Positions 1 through 7,432 of a DNA stretch of 64,000 nt are shown here, piece by piece; positions within the stretch are counted from its first letter, which is position 1; each line of letters starts with the position of its first letter. The translations under genes were made by a program, and so were the position numbers. The notes under the pieces were generated by a model. It was given only the letters and a program-made list of their open reading frames with translations, ran no database searches and was not told the origin of the DNA. Location: positions 1-64,000 of the forward strand of contig JBGORM010000006.1 of assembly GCA_041538185.1 (NCBI GenBank), in the 5' to 3' direction. Source of the stretch: Melioribacteraceae bacterium 4301-Me. GTDB taxonomy: Bacteria > Bacteroidota > Ignavibacteria > Ignavibacteriales > Melioribacteraceae.

Positions 1-175
1 ACTGAATCTCTTCTTTGCCCATTTCGTTTGGGTGGCGTTTATTGTGGAAAAGTATATATCTCTTTATCCAAGTGATGTATGCTTCTTCAGTTTTTCGACT
101 GTAGTGGTTTGTTCTGAGTGCTATCCTTACTTGATCAAGTAGCTTAGGTTTGTTGTTAGTCTCTTTGAAGGTCAT
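1..175 (-). CDS. Integron-type tyrosine recombinase, N-terminal part (runs off window)
   Basis: Only the first 58 codons are present; the gene continues beyond base 1. Read on the minus strand from the ATG at 175-173, the peptide contains a stretch KLLDQVRIALRTNHYS followed by RKTEEAYITWIKRYILFHNK and HPNEMG. This is the SAM-like core-binding domain that precedes the catalytic domain in integron integrases and related XerC/D-type recombinases. The catalytic Arg-His-Arg-Tyr residues lie outside the window, so activity cannot be judged. No attI site or attC-flanked cassette array is visible next to it: the following genes are a normal threonine operon. A copy of the dispersed hairpin repeat begins about 100 bases upstream of its start. 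Confidence 0.8.
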   Translation of the reverse strand, partial: MTFKETNNKPKLLDQVRIALRTNHYSRKTEEAYITWIKRYILFHNKRHPNEMGKEEIQ

Positions 176-278
176 TAACTATTCCCCCTAGACTCAAACT
201 TTTCTATTAGAAATTAACCGAATCTAAAAATAATGTCAATAAAAAATTTTGCTTTGAGCAAAAGTACTAATCCCCCAA

Positions 279-532
279 GTTCTTTATCCTATAAATATTT
301 TGTTCTGAGGGGACAATAAAGCTTTGATTATCCTTAAACCAATGTAACCCCTTTAGGGATTATATAGTTATAGAATAAATAAATATCAAACTAAAGTTAA
401 AAGTCCCGTATGGACGAGATAGGGTTTGATTTACAAGACAAGTAGAATAGTCCAAAATCATGAAGTTTTCTAAATTTATTTGGTAATTCATCCCTTCGGG
501 ATTTGATTTCAAAATTATTTTGGACAGCAGTG
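279..532 (-). repeat. Hairpin repeat element, copy A (5'-truncated)
   Basis: This stretch is nearly identical to 32477-32786 (opposite orientation) and 63010-63317 (same orientation). It carries the same succession of short G/C hairpins in otherwise AT-rich DNA, for example ATCCC-ttc-GGGAT near 490 and GTCC...GGAC near 405. Compared with the 63 kb copy it lacks roughly the first 55 bases: homology starts at the motif GTTCTTTATCC. The intact end is marked by GGACAGCAGTG. No coding sequence is convincing inside it. It separates the recombinase from the threonine operon. Confidence 0.85.
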
Positions 533-573
533 GAATAAATGTCTTGGTGTTAAAAAAAAGTTAAAACTACTTG

Positions 574-579
574 TATAAT
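574..579 (+). promoter_or_regulatory. Possible -10 box upstream of the thr operon
   Basis: A perfect TATAAT lies about 200 bases before lysC and 48 bases before the candidate leader peptide. No good -35 box at 16-18 bases spacing is visible, so the promoter assignment is weak. Confidence 0.3.
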
Positions 580-626
580 TCACACTCAAATGTTAAGTTC
601 ACATTCAAAATTTTTACTTCTATAAA

Positions 627-713
627 ATGAGCAAGAATTTATATATCGATTCTCTTTCAATGCATACCATACCTATGCGCAGCTCATTTACCCTCACGAC
701 GTACACGCGTTAA
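627..713 (+). CDS. Candidate Thr-rich leader peptide of the threonine operon
   Basis: This is a 28-codon reading frame starting ATG AGC AAG and ending TTTLTTYTR-like; the exact tail is FTLTTYTR. It contains five Thr codons, three of them ACG, a codon unlike the ACA/ACT preferred in this AT-rich sequence. The frame is noticeably richer in G+C than the flanking spacer. Its start region (625-632) can pair with 682-689 over eight bases. E. coli thrL shows the general principle that threonine operons can be controlled by a Thr/Ile-rich leader. Here no clear U-tailed terminator follows before lysC; only a weak AT-rich hairpin (729-735 with about 757-763) is visible. A functional role is inference and a chance reading frame is possible. 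Confidence 0.35.
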   Translation: MSKNLYIDSLSMHTIPMRSSFTLTTYTR

Positions 714-783
714 TTACATATCAGTTTCGTTAAAACAATTTTTAATCCAATTTTTTAACAAACATTATAGGTGTATAGTATAA

Positions 784-2169
784 ATGAAAATATTAAAATT
801 CGGCGGTTCAAGTGTAGGTGATGCTCAACGCATCAATAAAGTAATTAATATCCTCTTAAATGATTACATCAATAAAAAAGAAAAATTTGCCGTTGTATTT
901 TCGGCTTTTCAGGGAGTAACAGATAAGTTAATTGAAACAGCACATTTAGCAGTACAAAGAAAATTAAGTTATAAAGATGAACTTGATTTCCTTAGAACTA
1001 AACATGAAGACATTAATCATCAGTTAAATAATCCCAATTCACAAATTACGGATGAAAAAATAAACGAATTGTTCGATGAACTTGCTGGTATTCTTCACGG
1101 AGTTTTTTTAGTTAAAGAATTATCACCCCGAATCTTAGATTTTGTTGTAAGTTTCGGTGAAAAACTTTCGTGCAATATAATTACTGCCGCTCTTAAAAAT
1201 AGAAATGTAGATTGCGAGTATTTAGATGCAAGTAAATTAATTAAAACCGACGATAATTTTGGTAATGCTCGTGTCGATTTCCAAAAAACCAATCGCAATA
1301 TCCTTAATTATTTTAAGAAACATAAAAGCCTTCAAGTTATAACAGGCTTTATCAGTTCAGCAGATAAAAATGAGATAACCACTCTTGGAAGAGGCGGTTC
1401 AGATTACACAGCTTCAATTTTCGGAGCTGCATTGAATGCAGAGCTAATTGAAATATGGACAGATGTAAACGGCATATTGACTGCCGACCCTCGTAAAGTT
1501 AAAAATGCTTTCACATTAAATTCGGTTACTTACGAAGAAGCAATGGAACTTTCACATTTTGGTGCAAAGGTAATTTATCCACCTACAATGCTTCCAGCCT
1601 TACAGAAGAAAATTAAGATAGTGATAAGAAATACATTTAATCCTTCTTTTAAGGGAACATACATTCTCGAAAAGGAAACATCAAAAAATTTTATGGTGAA
1701 GGGAATTTCTTCTATTGATGATATTTCTTTAATCCGCGTTCAAGGCGGTGGCATGATAGGAGTATCTGGAATTGCTGCACGACTTTTTAATGTATTAGCG
1801 CGATTAGGAATTAATATAATTTTAATCACACAAGCATCTTCGGAACATAGTATTTGCTTTGCAATTTCACCAAAGGAAGGTAATATCGCAAAAAAATCAA
1901 TCGAGGAAGAATTTCGTCTGGAAATTTTAGATGGAAAAATAGGCGAAGTAAAGTTAGAAGAAAATCTTTCTATTATCGCAGTAGTTGGCGAAAAAATGAG
2001 ACATACTCCAGGTGTAGCTGGCACTGTATTTAACGCATTAGGCACAAATAAAATTAATATTGTCGCTATTGCTCAAGGGTCATCTGAGTTAAATATTTCC
2101 CTTGTGATAAATAAAAACGAGCTTTCAAAAGCTCTAAACATCTTGCATAAAGCTTTATTAAAGAAATAA
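784..2169 (+). CDS. lysC: Aspartate kinase
   Basis: Phosphorylates L-aspartate to 4-phospho-L-aspartate, the first step to Lys, Thr and Met. The N-terminal KFGGSSV (residues 5-11) and the GRGGSDYTA and WTDVNGILTADPR segments (about 202-240) form the amino-acid kinase fold. The last ~150 residues hold two ACT domains, the usual site of feedback inhibition by Thr or Lys. At 461 residues it is a monofunctional enzyme: no homoserine dehydrogenase domain is fused. It is first in a tight operon with asd, thrB and thrC, so Thr is the likely effector (inference). Start is the ATG after an AT-rich leader without a strong ribosome-binding site. No hom gene is in the cluster. Confidence 0.93.
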   Translation: MKILKFGGSSVGDAQRINKVINILLNDYINKKEKFAVVFSAFQGVTDKLIETAHLAVQRKLSYKDELDFLRTKHEDINHQLNNPNSQITDEKINELFDELAGILHGVFLVKELSPRILDFVVSFGEKLSCNIITAALKNRNVDCEYLDASKLIKTDDNFGNARVDFQKTNRNILNYFKKHKSLQVITGFISSADKNEITTLGRGGSDYTASIFGAALNAELIEIWTDVNGILTADPRKVKNAFTLNSVTYEEAMELSHFGAKVIYPPTMLPALQKKIKIVIRNTFNPSFKGTYILEKETSKNFMVKGISSIDDISLIRVQGGGMIGVSGIAARLFNVLARLGINIILITQASSEHSICFAISPKEGNIAKKSIEEEFRLEILDGKIGEVKLEENLSIIAVVGEKMRHTPGVAGTVFNALGTNKINIVAIAQGSSELNISLVINKNELSKALNILHKALLKK

Positions 2170-2179
2170 GGAGATTGAA

Positions 2180-3229
2180 ATGAACAAAAACAAAATACCT
2201 GTGGCAATACTTGGTGCAACTGGAAGTGTGGGACAAAAATTTATTGAGCTTTTGTCAGACCATCCTTGGTTTGAAATTGCTGAACTTGCTGCATCCGACA
2301 AATCAGCCGGGAAAAAATATTCTGAAGCTGCAAATTGGATAATGAGTTCTTCACTAAAAGAAAAATATAAAAATATGACGGTCCAAAAATGTGAACCAAT
2401 CTTAAACTCTAAAGTTGTCTTTTCAGCATTGGATTCATCAGTTGCTGGAGAAATAGAAACAGAATTCGCAAACAAAGGTTATTATGTAATTTCTAACGCA
2501 CGAAATCATCGGTTCGATAAAGATGTCCCTCTTATGGTTCCAGAAATTAATCCGAACCACTTGAATTTAATTCGTCAGCAAAATTATAAAGGAGCAATAA
2601 TTACTAATCCAAACTGCTCAACAATTGGATTAGTCTTGGCTCTTAAACCTCTTTACGATAATTTTGGATTAGATGCAGTTAATGTTGTAACACTGCAAGC
2701 AATTTCTGGTGCCGGTTATCCAGGTCTTGCAAGTCTTGATATTTATGACAATGTTATTCCCTACATTTCAGGTGAAGAAGACAAATTGGAATCTGAACCC
2801 TTGAAAATTCTTGGTTCTTTAAACGAAAATAGTATTGATAATGCAGCAATAAAAATCAGTGCACAGTGCAACAGAGTTGCAGTAATAGATGGACATACCG
2901 AGTGTGTACAAGTGAAACTAAAAACAAAAGCTTCTATTCAAGAAATTATTGAAGCCTGGCAAAATTACAAATCAATTCCGCAGCAATTGAATTTACCAAC
3001 AGCACCCGAACATCCAATTGTTTACTTTTACGAAGAAAAATATCCACAGCCAAAACTTCATAGGAATATTGAAAAGGGAATGGCTGTTGCAATAGGTAGA
3101 TTAAGAGAAGACCCGCTGTTCGATTTTAAATTCGTAATTCATTCACACAATACAGTGAGAGGTGCTGCTGGCGGTACAATTTTAATTGCAGAATTAATGA
3201 AATCACAAGGTTACATGGATAATTTATGA
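2180..3229 (+). CDS. asd: Aspartate-semialdehyde dehydrogenase
   Basis: Reduces aspartyl phosphate to aspartate-4-semialdehyde with NADPH. The Rossmann motif GATGSVGQ is at residues 12-19. The catalytic cysteine sits in NPNCSTIG at about 146 and a catalytic histidine in DGHTECV at about 238. Length (349) and motifs resemble the archaeal/fungal-type subgroup rather than the classic E. coli form. It starts 10 bases after lysC with a good Shine-Dalgarno (AAGGAGA) and overlaps thrB by four bases (ATGA), which implies translational coupling. Confidence 0.93.
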   Translation: MNKNKIPVAILGATGSVGQKFIELLSDHPWFEIAELAASDKSAGKKYSEAANWIMSSSLKEKYKNMTVQKCEPILNSKVVFSALDSSVAGEIETEFANKGYYVISNARNHRFDKDVPLMVPEINPNHLNLIRQQNYKGAIITNPNCSTIGLVLALKPLYDNFGLDAVNVVTLQAISGAGYPGLASLDIYDNVIPYISGEEDKLESEPLKILGSLNENSIDNAAIKISAQCNRVAVIDGHTECVQVKLKTKASIQEIIEAWQNYKSIPQQLNLPTAPEHPIVYFYEEKYPQPKLHRNIEKGMAVAIGRLREDPLFDFKFVIHSHNTVRGAAGGTILIAELMKSQGYMDNL

Positions 3230-4161
3230 AAGAAAAAAAAGTAAGAGTATTTGCGCCTGCTTCAGTTTCAAACGTTGGCCCAGGGTTCGACTTAATGGGC
3301 TTTGCACTAAATGGAATTGGAGACGAAATTGAACTTAGCTTTTCAAAAGAAAATTCGATTAGAATTACTAAAATTGTTGGTGAAAATGGCAAACTGCCTT
3401 ACGATCCCCAAAAAAATACAGCAACTGTTGCAATTGAGTCTTTATTGACCAAACATAAAATTTCAGTAGGATTAGATGTAAAAATCATTAAAAAAATGGG
3501 GATTGGTTCTGGACTTGGCTCAAGTGCAGCAAGTGCAGTTGCTGCCGTGGTCGCTGCAAATGAATTACTTGAATTGAACTTCACAAAACATCAGCTGCTC
3601 GAACATGCGGTTAAAGGAGAAATGGCTGCAAGTCAAGCTCTTCATGCCGATAATGTTGCACCTTGTTTATTCGGCGGCTTTGTACTTATTAGAGGATACA
3701 ATCCAATCGATATTGTACAAATCGATTATCCTAAAAATCTTTTTTGTACTATTATTTATCCTCAAATTGAAATTAAAACTTCCGATGCAAGAAAAATTTT
3801 AGATAAAAAAGTCGATATGAAAACCGCTGTTGCACAAGCGGGAAATGCTGCTGGATTAATAGCTGGACTTTTAACAAAAGATTTTTCATTGATTTCAAGG
3901 TCAATTATAGATTTAATTGCCGAACCAAAGAGAGCCGCACTAATACCTTGCTACAACGAAGTAAGAGAAGCAGCTCTTTCAAATGGTGCAATTAATTGTA
4001 ACATCACAGGTTCAGGACCATCAATGTTTGCATTTTCAAATTCAAAAGCAAAAGCAAAATCGATTGCTAATGCTATGAAGAAGGCCGCTACAAAAAAAGG
4101 ATTACAAAGCAAAATATATATATCTAAAATTAATGACGAAGGACCACTGATTCTAAAATGA
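3226..4161 (+). CDS. thrB: Homoserine kinase (GHMP family)
   Basis: Phosphorylates L-homoserine to O-phospho-L-homoserine. The GHMP kinase signatures are visible: PASVSNVGPGFD near residues 11-22 and the ATP-binding GIGSGLGSSAASA near 91-103. The C-terminal TGSGPSMFAF segment is typical of the family. At 311 residues it has normal length. It overlaps asd and thrC by four bases on each side, so the three are probably translationally coupled. Confidence 0.93.
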   Translation: MKEKKVRVFAPASVSNVGPGFDLMGFALNGIGDEIELSFSKENSIRITKIVGENGKLPYDPQKNTATVAIESLLTKHKISVGLDVKIIKKMGIGSGLGSSAASAVAAVVAANELLELNFTKHQLLEHAVKGEMAASQALHADNVAPCLFGGFVLIRGYNPIDIVQIDYPKNLFCTIIYPQIEIKTSDARKILDKKVDMKTAVAQAGNAAGLIAGLLTKDFSLISRSIIDLIAEPKRAALIPCYNEVREAALSNGAINCNITGSGPSMFAFSNSKAKAKSIANAMKKAATKKGLQSKIYISKINDEGPLILK

Positions 4162-5459
4162 AATTTTACAGCACAAATAATAACAAAAAAAGCTTTTCCT
4201 TCGAAGAGACTGTTCTGAAAGGTTTAGCAGAAGACGGCGGATTATTTATGCCGGAAAAAATTCCTCCAATCGAAAAAGATTTTATTAAGAATATAGAAAA
4301 ATTTTCTTTCCAAGAAATCTCCCTTAAAATAGCAGAATCTTTTATTGAAAACGAAATATCAGAAAGTGATTTATCTGATATAATTGCCAATTCAATTACA
4401 TTTTCTGCACCATTGGTTTCAATTGGGAAAAATTTGTATGTGCTGGAACTATTTCATGGACCAACACTTGCCTTTAAAGATTTCGGCGCAAGATTCATGG
4501 CTAAAACAATGGGATATTTTGTAGCTAAAAGAAGTATTCAGTTAAACATACTCGTTGCAACCTCTGGCGATACAGGAAGCGCTGTGGCTCATGGATTTTA
4601 CGATACACCCGGAATTAATGTCTATATTCTTTATCCAAGAGGTAAAGTTAGTTTAATTCAAGAAAAACAATTGACAACTTTAGATAAAAATATTACAGCT
4701 CTAGAAATTGATGGGACGTTTGATGACTGCCAAAGATTAGTAAAAACTGCTTTTGTTGATAAAGAGCTGAACGAAAAATTAAATCTTACTTCAGCAAATT
4801 CAATTAATATTGCTCGATTACTTCCGCAGGCATTTTATTATTTCGAGGCATATAAACAAATCCTAAATAAAAAACTTGATTCAATATTTTCTGTCCCTTC
4901 TGGAAATCTTGGTAATCTTACTGCTGGATTGATTGCAAAGAAAATGGGTTTGCCTATTTCAAAATTCATCGGTGCAGTTAACAGCAATAAAGTTTTTGCA
5001 GAATATTTGAGAACTGGAATATTTAATCCCCGACCTTCAATTCAAACATTGTCAAATGCGATGGATGTTGGCAATCCAAGTAATTTGATTAGAATCAGGG
5101 AAATTTATTCAGACATACTGAAAGAAATGCAAAATGATATTCATTCCGAATCTTATGATGATATTCAAACCAGAAAAGGAATAAAAGAAGTTTACGAAAA
5201 TTATAAATATATAATTGACCCGCATGGTTCAGTTGGATATTTAGCATTAAGAGACTACATAAAATTCAATCAGCAATTTAATGGTGTAATTCTTGAGACA
5301 GCTCACCCGGCAAAATTCAAAGATGTAATTGAAGAAGAATTAAAAATAGAAGTACAAATTCCAGAAAGATTGGCAGCCTGCTTGAACAAAGAAAAACATA
5401 CAGTCGAGTTATCCTCGAATTATGAGGAGTTCAGAAATTACATGCTAAACAAAAATTAA
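4158..5459 (+). CDS. thrC: Threonine synthase
   Basis: PLP-dependent conversion of O-phosphohomoserine to threonine, last step of the pathway. The PLP lysine lies in HGPTLAFKDFGARF (about residue 106) and is followed by VATSGDTGSA. The carboxy-terminal signature LETAHPAKF is intact, and 433 residues is the length of the E. coli-like class. Its last 73 codons (5239-5459) recur at 6507-6730 as a diverged second copy, so the 3' end of this gene is one arm of a recombination or insertion event. The gene itself looks complete and functional. Confidence 0.94.
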   Translation: MKFYSTNNNKKSFSFEETVLKGLAEDGGLFMPEKIPPIEKDFIKNIEKFSFQEISLKIAESFIENEISESDLSDIIANSITFSAPLVSIGKNLYVLELFHGPTLAFKDFGARFMAKTMGYFVAKRSIQLNILVATSGDTGSAVAHGFYDTPGINVYILYPRGKVSLIQEKQLTTLDKNITALEIDGTFDDCQRLVKTAFVDKELNEKLNLTSANSINIARLLPQAFYYFEAYKQILNKKLDSIFSVPSGNLGNLTAGLIAKKMGLPISKFIGAVNSNKVFAEYLRTGIFNPRPSIQTLSNAMDVGNPSNLIRIREIYSDILKEMQNDIHSESYDDIQTRKGIKEVYENYKYIIDPHGSVGYLALRDYIKFNQQFNGVILETAHPAKFKDVIEEELKIEVQIPERLAACLNKEKHTVELSSNYEEFRNYMLNKN

Positions 5460-5537
5460 GAGAGCTCTTTTTTTATTTTGTCACGAAAGAATAATTACAT
5501 AAAAAAGTATATTAATATTAAAAAAATAGAAAGCTGA

Positions 5538-5931
5538 TTGACAATAGAAGAACATATAAAATATTGGATAAAAACGGCTGAACATGATATAGACGCAATG
5601 CAAGGAATTTTCTGAGGCGGGCAAATATGATTGGGCTCTATTTGTTGGACATTTGGCTTTAGAAAAAATTCTTAAAGCTCTTTGGATAAAGGAAAATGAA
5701 AGGAATATTTCTCTTAAGACCCATAACCTTGTTAAATTGTATCATGAGTCGAAGCTAAGTTATTTAACCAAAGAAGAGATCATTTTCCTTAATGAGGTCA
5801 GTGAATTTAATATAGAAAGCAGATACCCAGAAATTAAATTTGCTTTTTATCAACTCTGCACTTAAGAATTTGCTGAAGAAAAAATAAAAAGAATAAAAGA
5901 GATATATCAATGCTTACGCGAAAAGATTTAG
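5538..5931 (+). pseudogene. HEPN-domain toxin of a HEPN/MNT pair, broken
   Basis: Read from the TTG at 5538 the frame gives TIEEHIKYWIKTAEHDIDAMQGIF and stops at TGA. Removing one T in TTCTGAGG (about 5612) restores a continuous HEPN sequence EAGKYDWALFVGHLALEKILKAL. The same frame then meets TAA at 5863, after which it continues EFAEEKIKRIKEIYQCLREKI to TAG at 5929-5931, the family's normal carboxy end. So the gene carries one frameshift and one nonsense codon and probably makes no active HEPN RNase. Its true end overlaps the MNT gene by 22 bases, typical of intact HEPN/MNT pairs. Confidence 0.85.
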
Positions 5932-6224
5932 AAAAGAGAATCCTTGATTTATATATGTTAATTTCAGATAAAATTAAGATTGACGGGATATATCTTTTTG
6001 GCTCTTATGCAAAAGGAAATCCGCATAAAGACAGCGATATTGATATTGCAGTTTTATCCCAAGCATTTGAAGGAATAAGATTTATTGACAGTTCAAAAAT
6101 TTCAAGAATTATCATCAATGAGACATATGTTGATTTCGAAATCCATACTTATAAAACAGAAGAATTTACAGAAGACGACCCCTTCGTTGCTGAAATTTTG
6201 AAAACAGGGATTAAAATCATTTGA
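5910..6224 (+). CDS. MNT-type minimal nucleotidyltransferase antitoxin
   Basis: A 104-residue protein with the minimal nucleotidyltransferase signature GSYAKGN at 31-37 and the metal-binding D-x-D of DSDIDIAV (43 and 45). Members paired with HEPN toxins neutralise them, in the characterised type VII systems by AMPylating the toxin. It directly follows and overlaps the broken HEPN gene. The reading frame is intact, so the antitoxin has outlived the toxin, which is the expected order of decay. Confidence 0.85.
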   Translation: MLTRKDLEKRILDLYMLISDKIKIDGIYLFGSYAKGNPHKDSDIDIAVLSQAFEGIRFIDSSKISRIIINETYVDFEIHTYKTEEFTEDDPFVAEILKTGIKII

Positions 6225-6285
6225 AGTGGTAGTTCTCTCAGAAATTGCCTGGCTAATAGAGTAGAATAAAAAAATATTAAAGATA

Positions 6286-6506
6286 ATGACAAAAAGAAAA
6301 TTTGACTTTACCAGTTCAAAAGCAATTCTTATTTATTTTTCATCTTTCGAATTATTATTACTGCTTTTATTTGCGGGTAACTATGGTCTTTTTCGCGATG
6401 AGTATTATTATATTGAATGTTCAAAACATCTCTCTTTTGGTTATGTTGACCAGCCGCCGTTATCGATTTTTATTTTATTTATTTCAAGAACATTGTTCGA
6501 TTTGAA
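6286..6506 (+). pseudogene. Glycosyltransferase (PMT/ArnT-like) N-terminal stub
   Basis: The reading frame begins MTKRKFDFTSSKAILIYF, has one hydrophobic segment, then LFRDEYYYIECSKHLSFGYVDQPPLS. The Asp/Glu pair and the YVDQPPLS loop are characteristic of the first extracytoplasmic loop of GT39/83-type membrane glycosyltransferases acting on polyprenyl-linked sugars. After about 73 residues the sequence switches abruptly at 6507 into a copy of the thrC 3' end in another frame. Full enzymes have about 500 residues, so this is a dead fragment left at a recombination junction. Confidence 0.75.
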
Positions 6507-6730
6507 ATTTAGCATTAAGAGACTACATAAAATTCAATCAAGAATTTATTGGTGTTATTCTTGAAACAGCACATCCGGCAAAATTCAAGGATGTGATTGA
6601 AGAAGAATTAAAAATAGAAGTAGAAATTCCGGAAAGATTAGCATTCTGCTTGAACAAAGAAAAACATACAGTCAAGTTATCCTCGAATTATGAGGGGTTC
6701 AAGAGTTATATGCTGGATGGAAATCAGTGA
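6507..6730 (+). pseudogene. Partial second copy of the thrC 3' end
   Basis: Directly repeats 5239-5459. Translated in the thrC frame it gives LALRDYIKFNQ...ETAHPAKFKDVIEEELKIEV...YMLDGNQ and a TGA at 6728-6730. Relative to thrC there are eight amino-acid replacements before the differing tail, while most nucleotide differences are synonymous. So this copy evolved under selection in another functional thrC, not as free-drifting junk, before being joined here. It has no start and is not in frame with the glycosyltransferase stub. Confidence 0.9.
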
Positions 6731-6779
6731 ATCCAAGATAAAAAAATAATCTCAAATTTTTCTGATGACAAATTAGGCA

Positions 6780-7337
6780 TTAACCTTTCCACTTTATATT
6801 GCAGCCAATGCTCGGTTTTTGATTCTTGTCCACTTCTTTGCCTTGCAATATACAGTCAAGTGCGTTTTTCAAATCTTTGCCCGTTACTGGTATATTGTTT
6901 TTGGGTCGCGAGTCATCAAATTGACCTCTATAGACCAATTTCAAATCTTTGTCATATACAAAAAAATCGGGTGTACATTCAGCATGATAAGCTTTAGCTA
7001 CTTGCTGCGTTTCGTCATATAAATATGGAAATGCAAATCCCATCTCTTGAGCTAATTTTTTCATGTTCTCTGGAGAATCCTCTGGATAACTAATTACATC
7101 GTTCGAATTTATTGCAATAAATGAAATTCCTTTTTGTATATACTCGTTTGTTAATTTTACTAACTCACTTAGAATATGCTTTACATAAGGACAATGATTG
7201 CAAATGAACATTACAACTGTAGCGTGTTTTGATTTTAATTCATCTAAATCCATGCTTTTACCACTGATTGTATCTGGCAAATTAAAATGCGGTGCTGTTG
7301 TCCCAAGTTCAATCATAGCTGAAGGTGTTGCAGCCAT
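6780..7337 (-). CDS. Thioredoxin-fold AhpC/TSA-family protein
   Basis: A 185-residue protein of the AhpC/TSA peroxiredoxin-like group. The motif CNHCPYVKH puts cysteines at 46 and 49 after the first strand, the pattern of a small family often called thioredoxin-family or PRX-like1 proteins. No signal peptide is seen, so it is probably cytoplasmic. The fold is well supported; the substrate is not. It stands alone between the thrC relic and the SIR2-like gene. Confidence 0.8.
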   Translation of the reverse strand: MAATPSAMIELGTTAPHFNLPDTISGKSMDLDELKSKHATVVMFICNHCPYVKHILSELVKLTNEYIQKGISFIAINSNDVISYPEDSPENMKKLAQEMGFAFPYLYDETQQVAKAYHAECTPDFFVYDKDLKLVYRGQFDDSRPKNNIPVTGKDLKNALDCILQGKEVDKNQKPSIGCNIKWKG

Positions 7338-7432
7338 TTTATACTCCTGTCAATTGTTGTTAATGGAATCTTTTAAATAATATTATTTTGACAAAGAAAT
7401 TCAAGCTAAATTTTTATACAAAAAATCAATCC

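Noticed and set aside
5653..5865. An independent 70-residue protein
   Set aside because: It is the middle part of the HEPN gene between a frameshift and a nonsense codon, not a separate gene.
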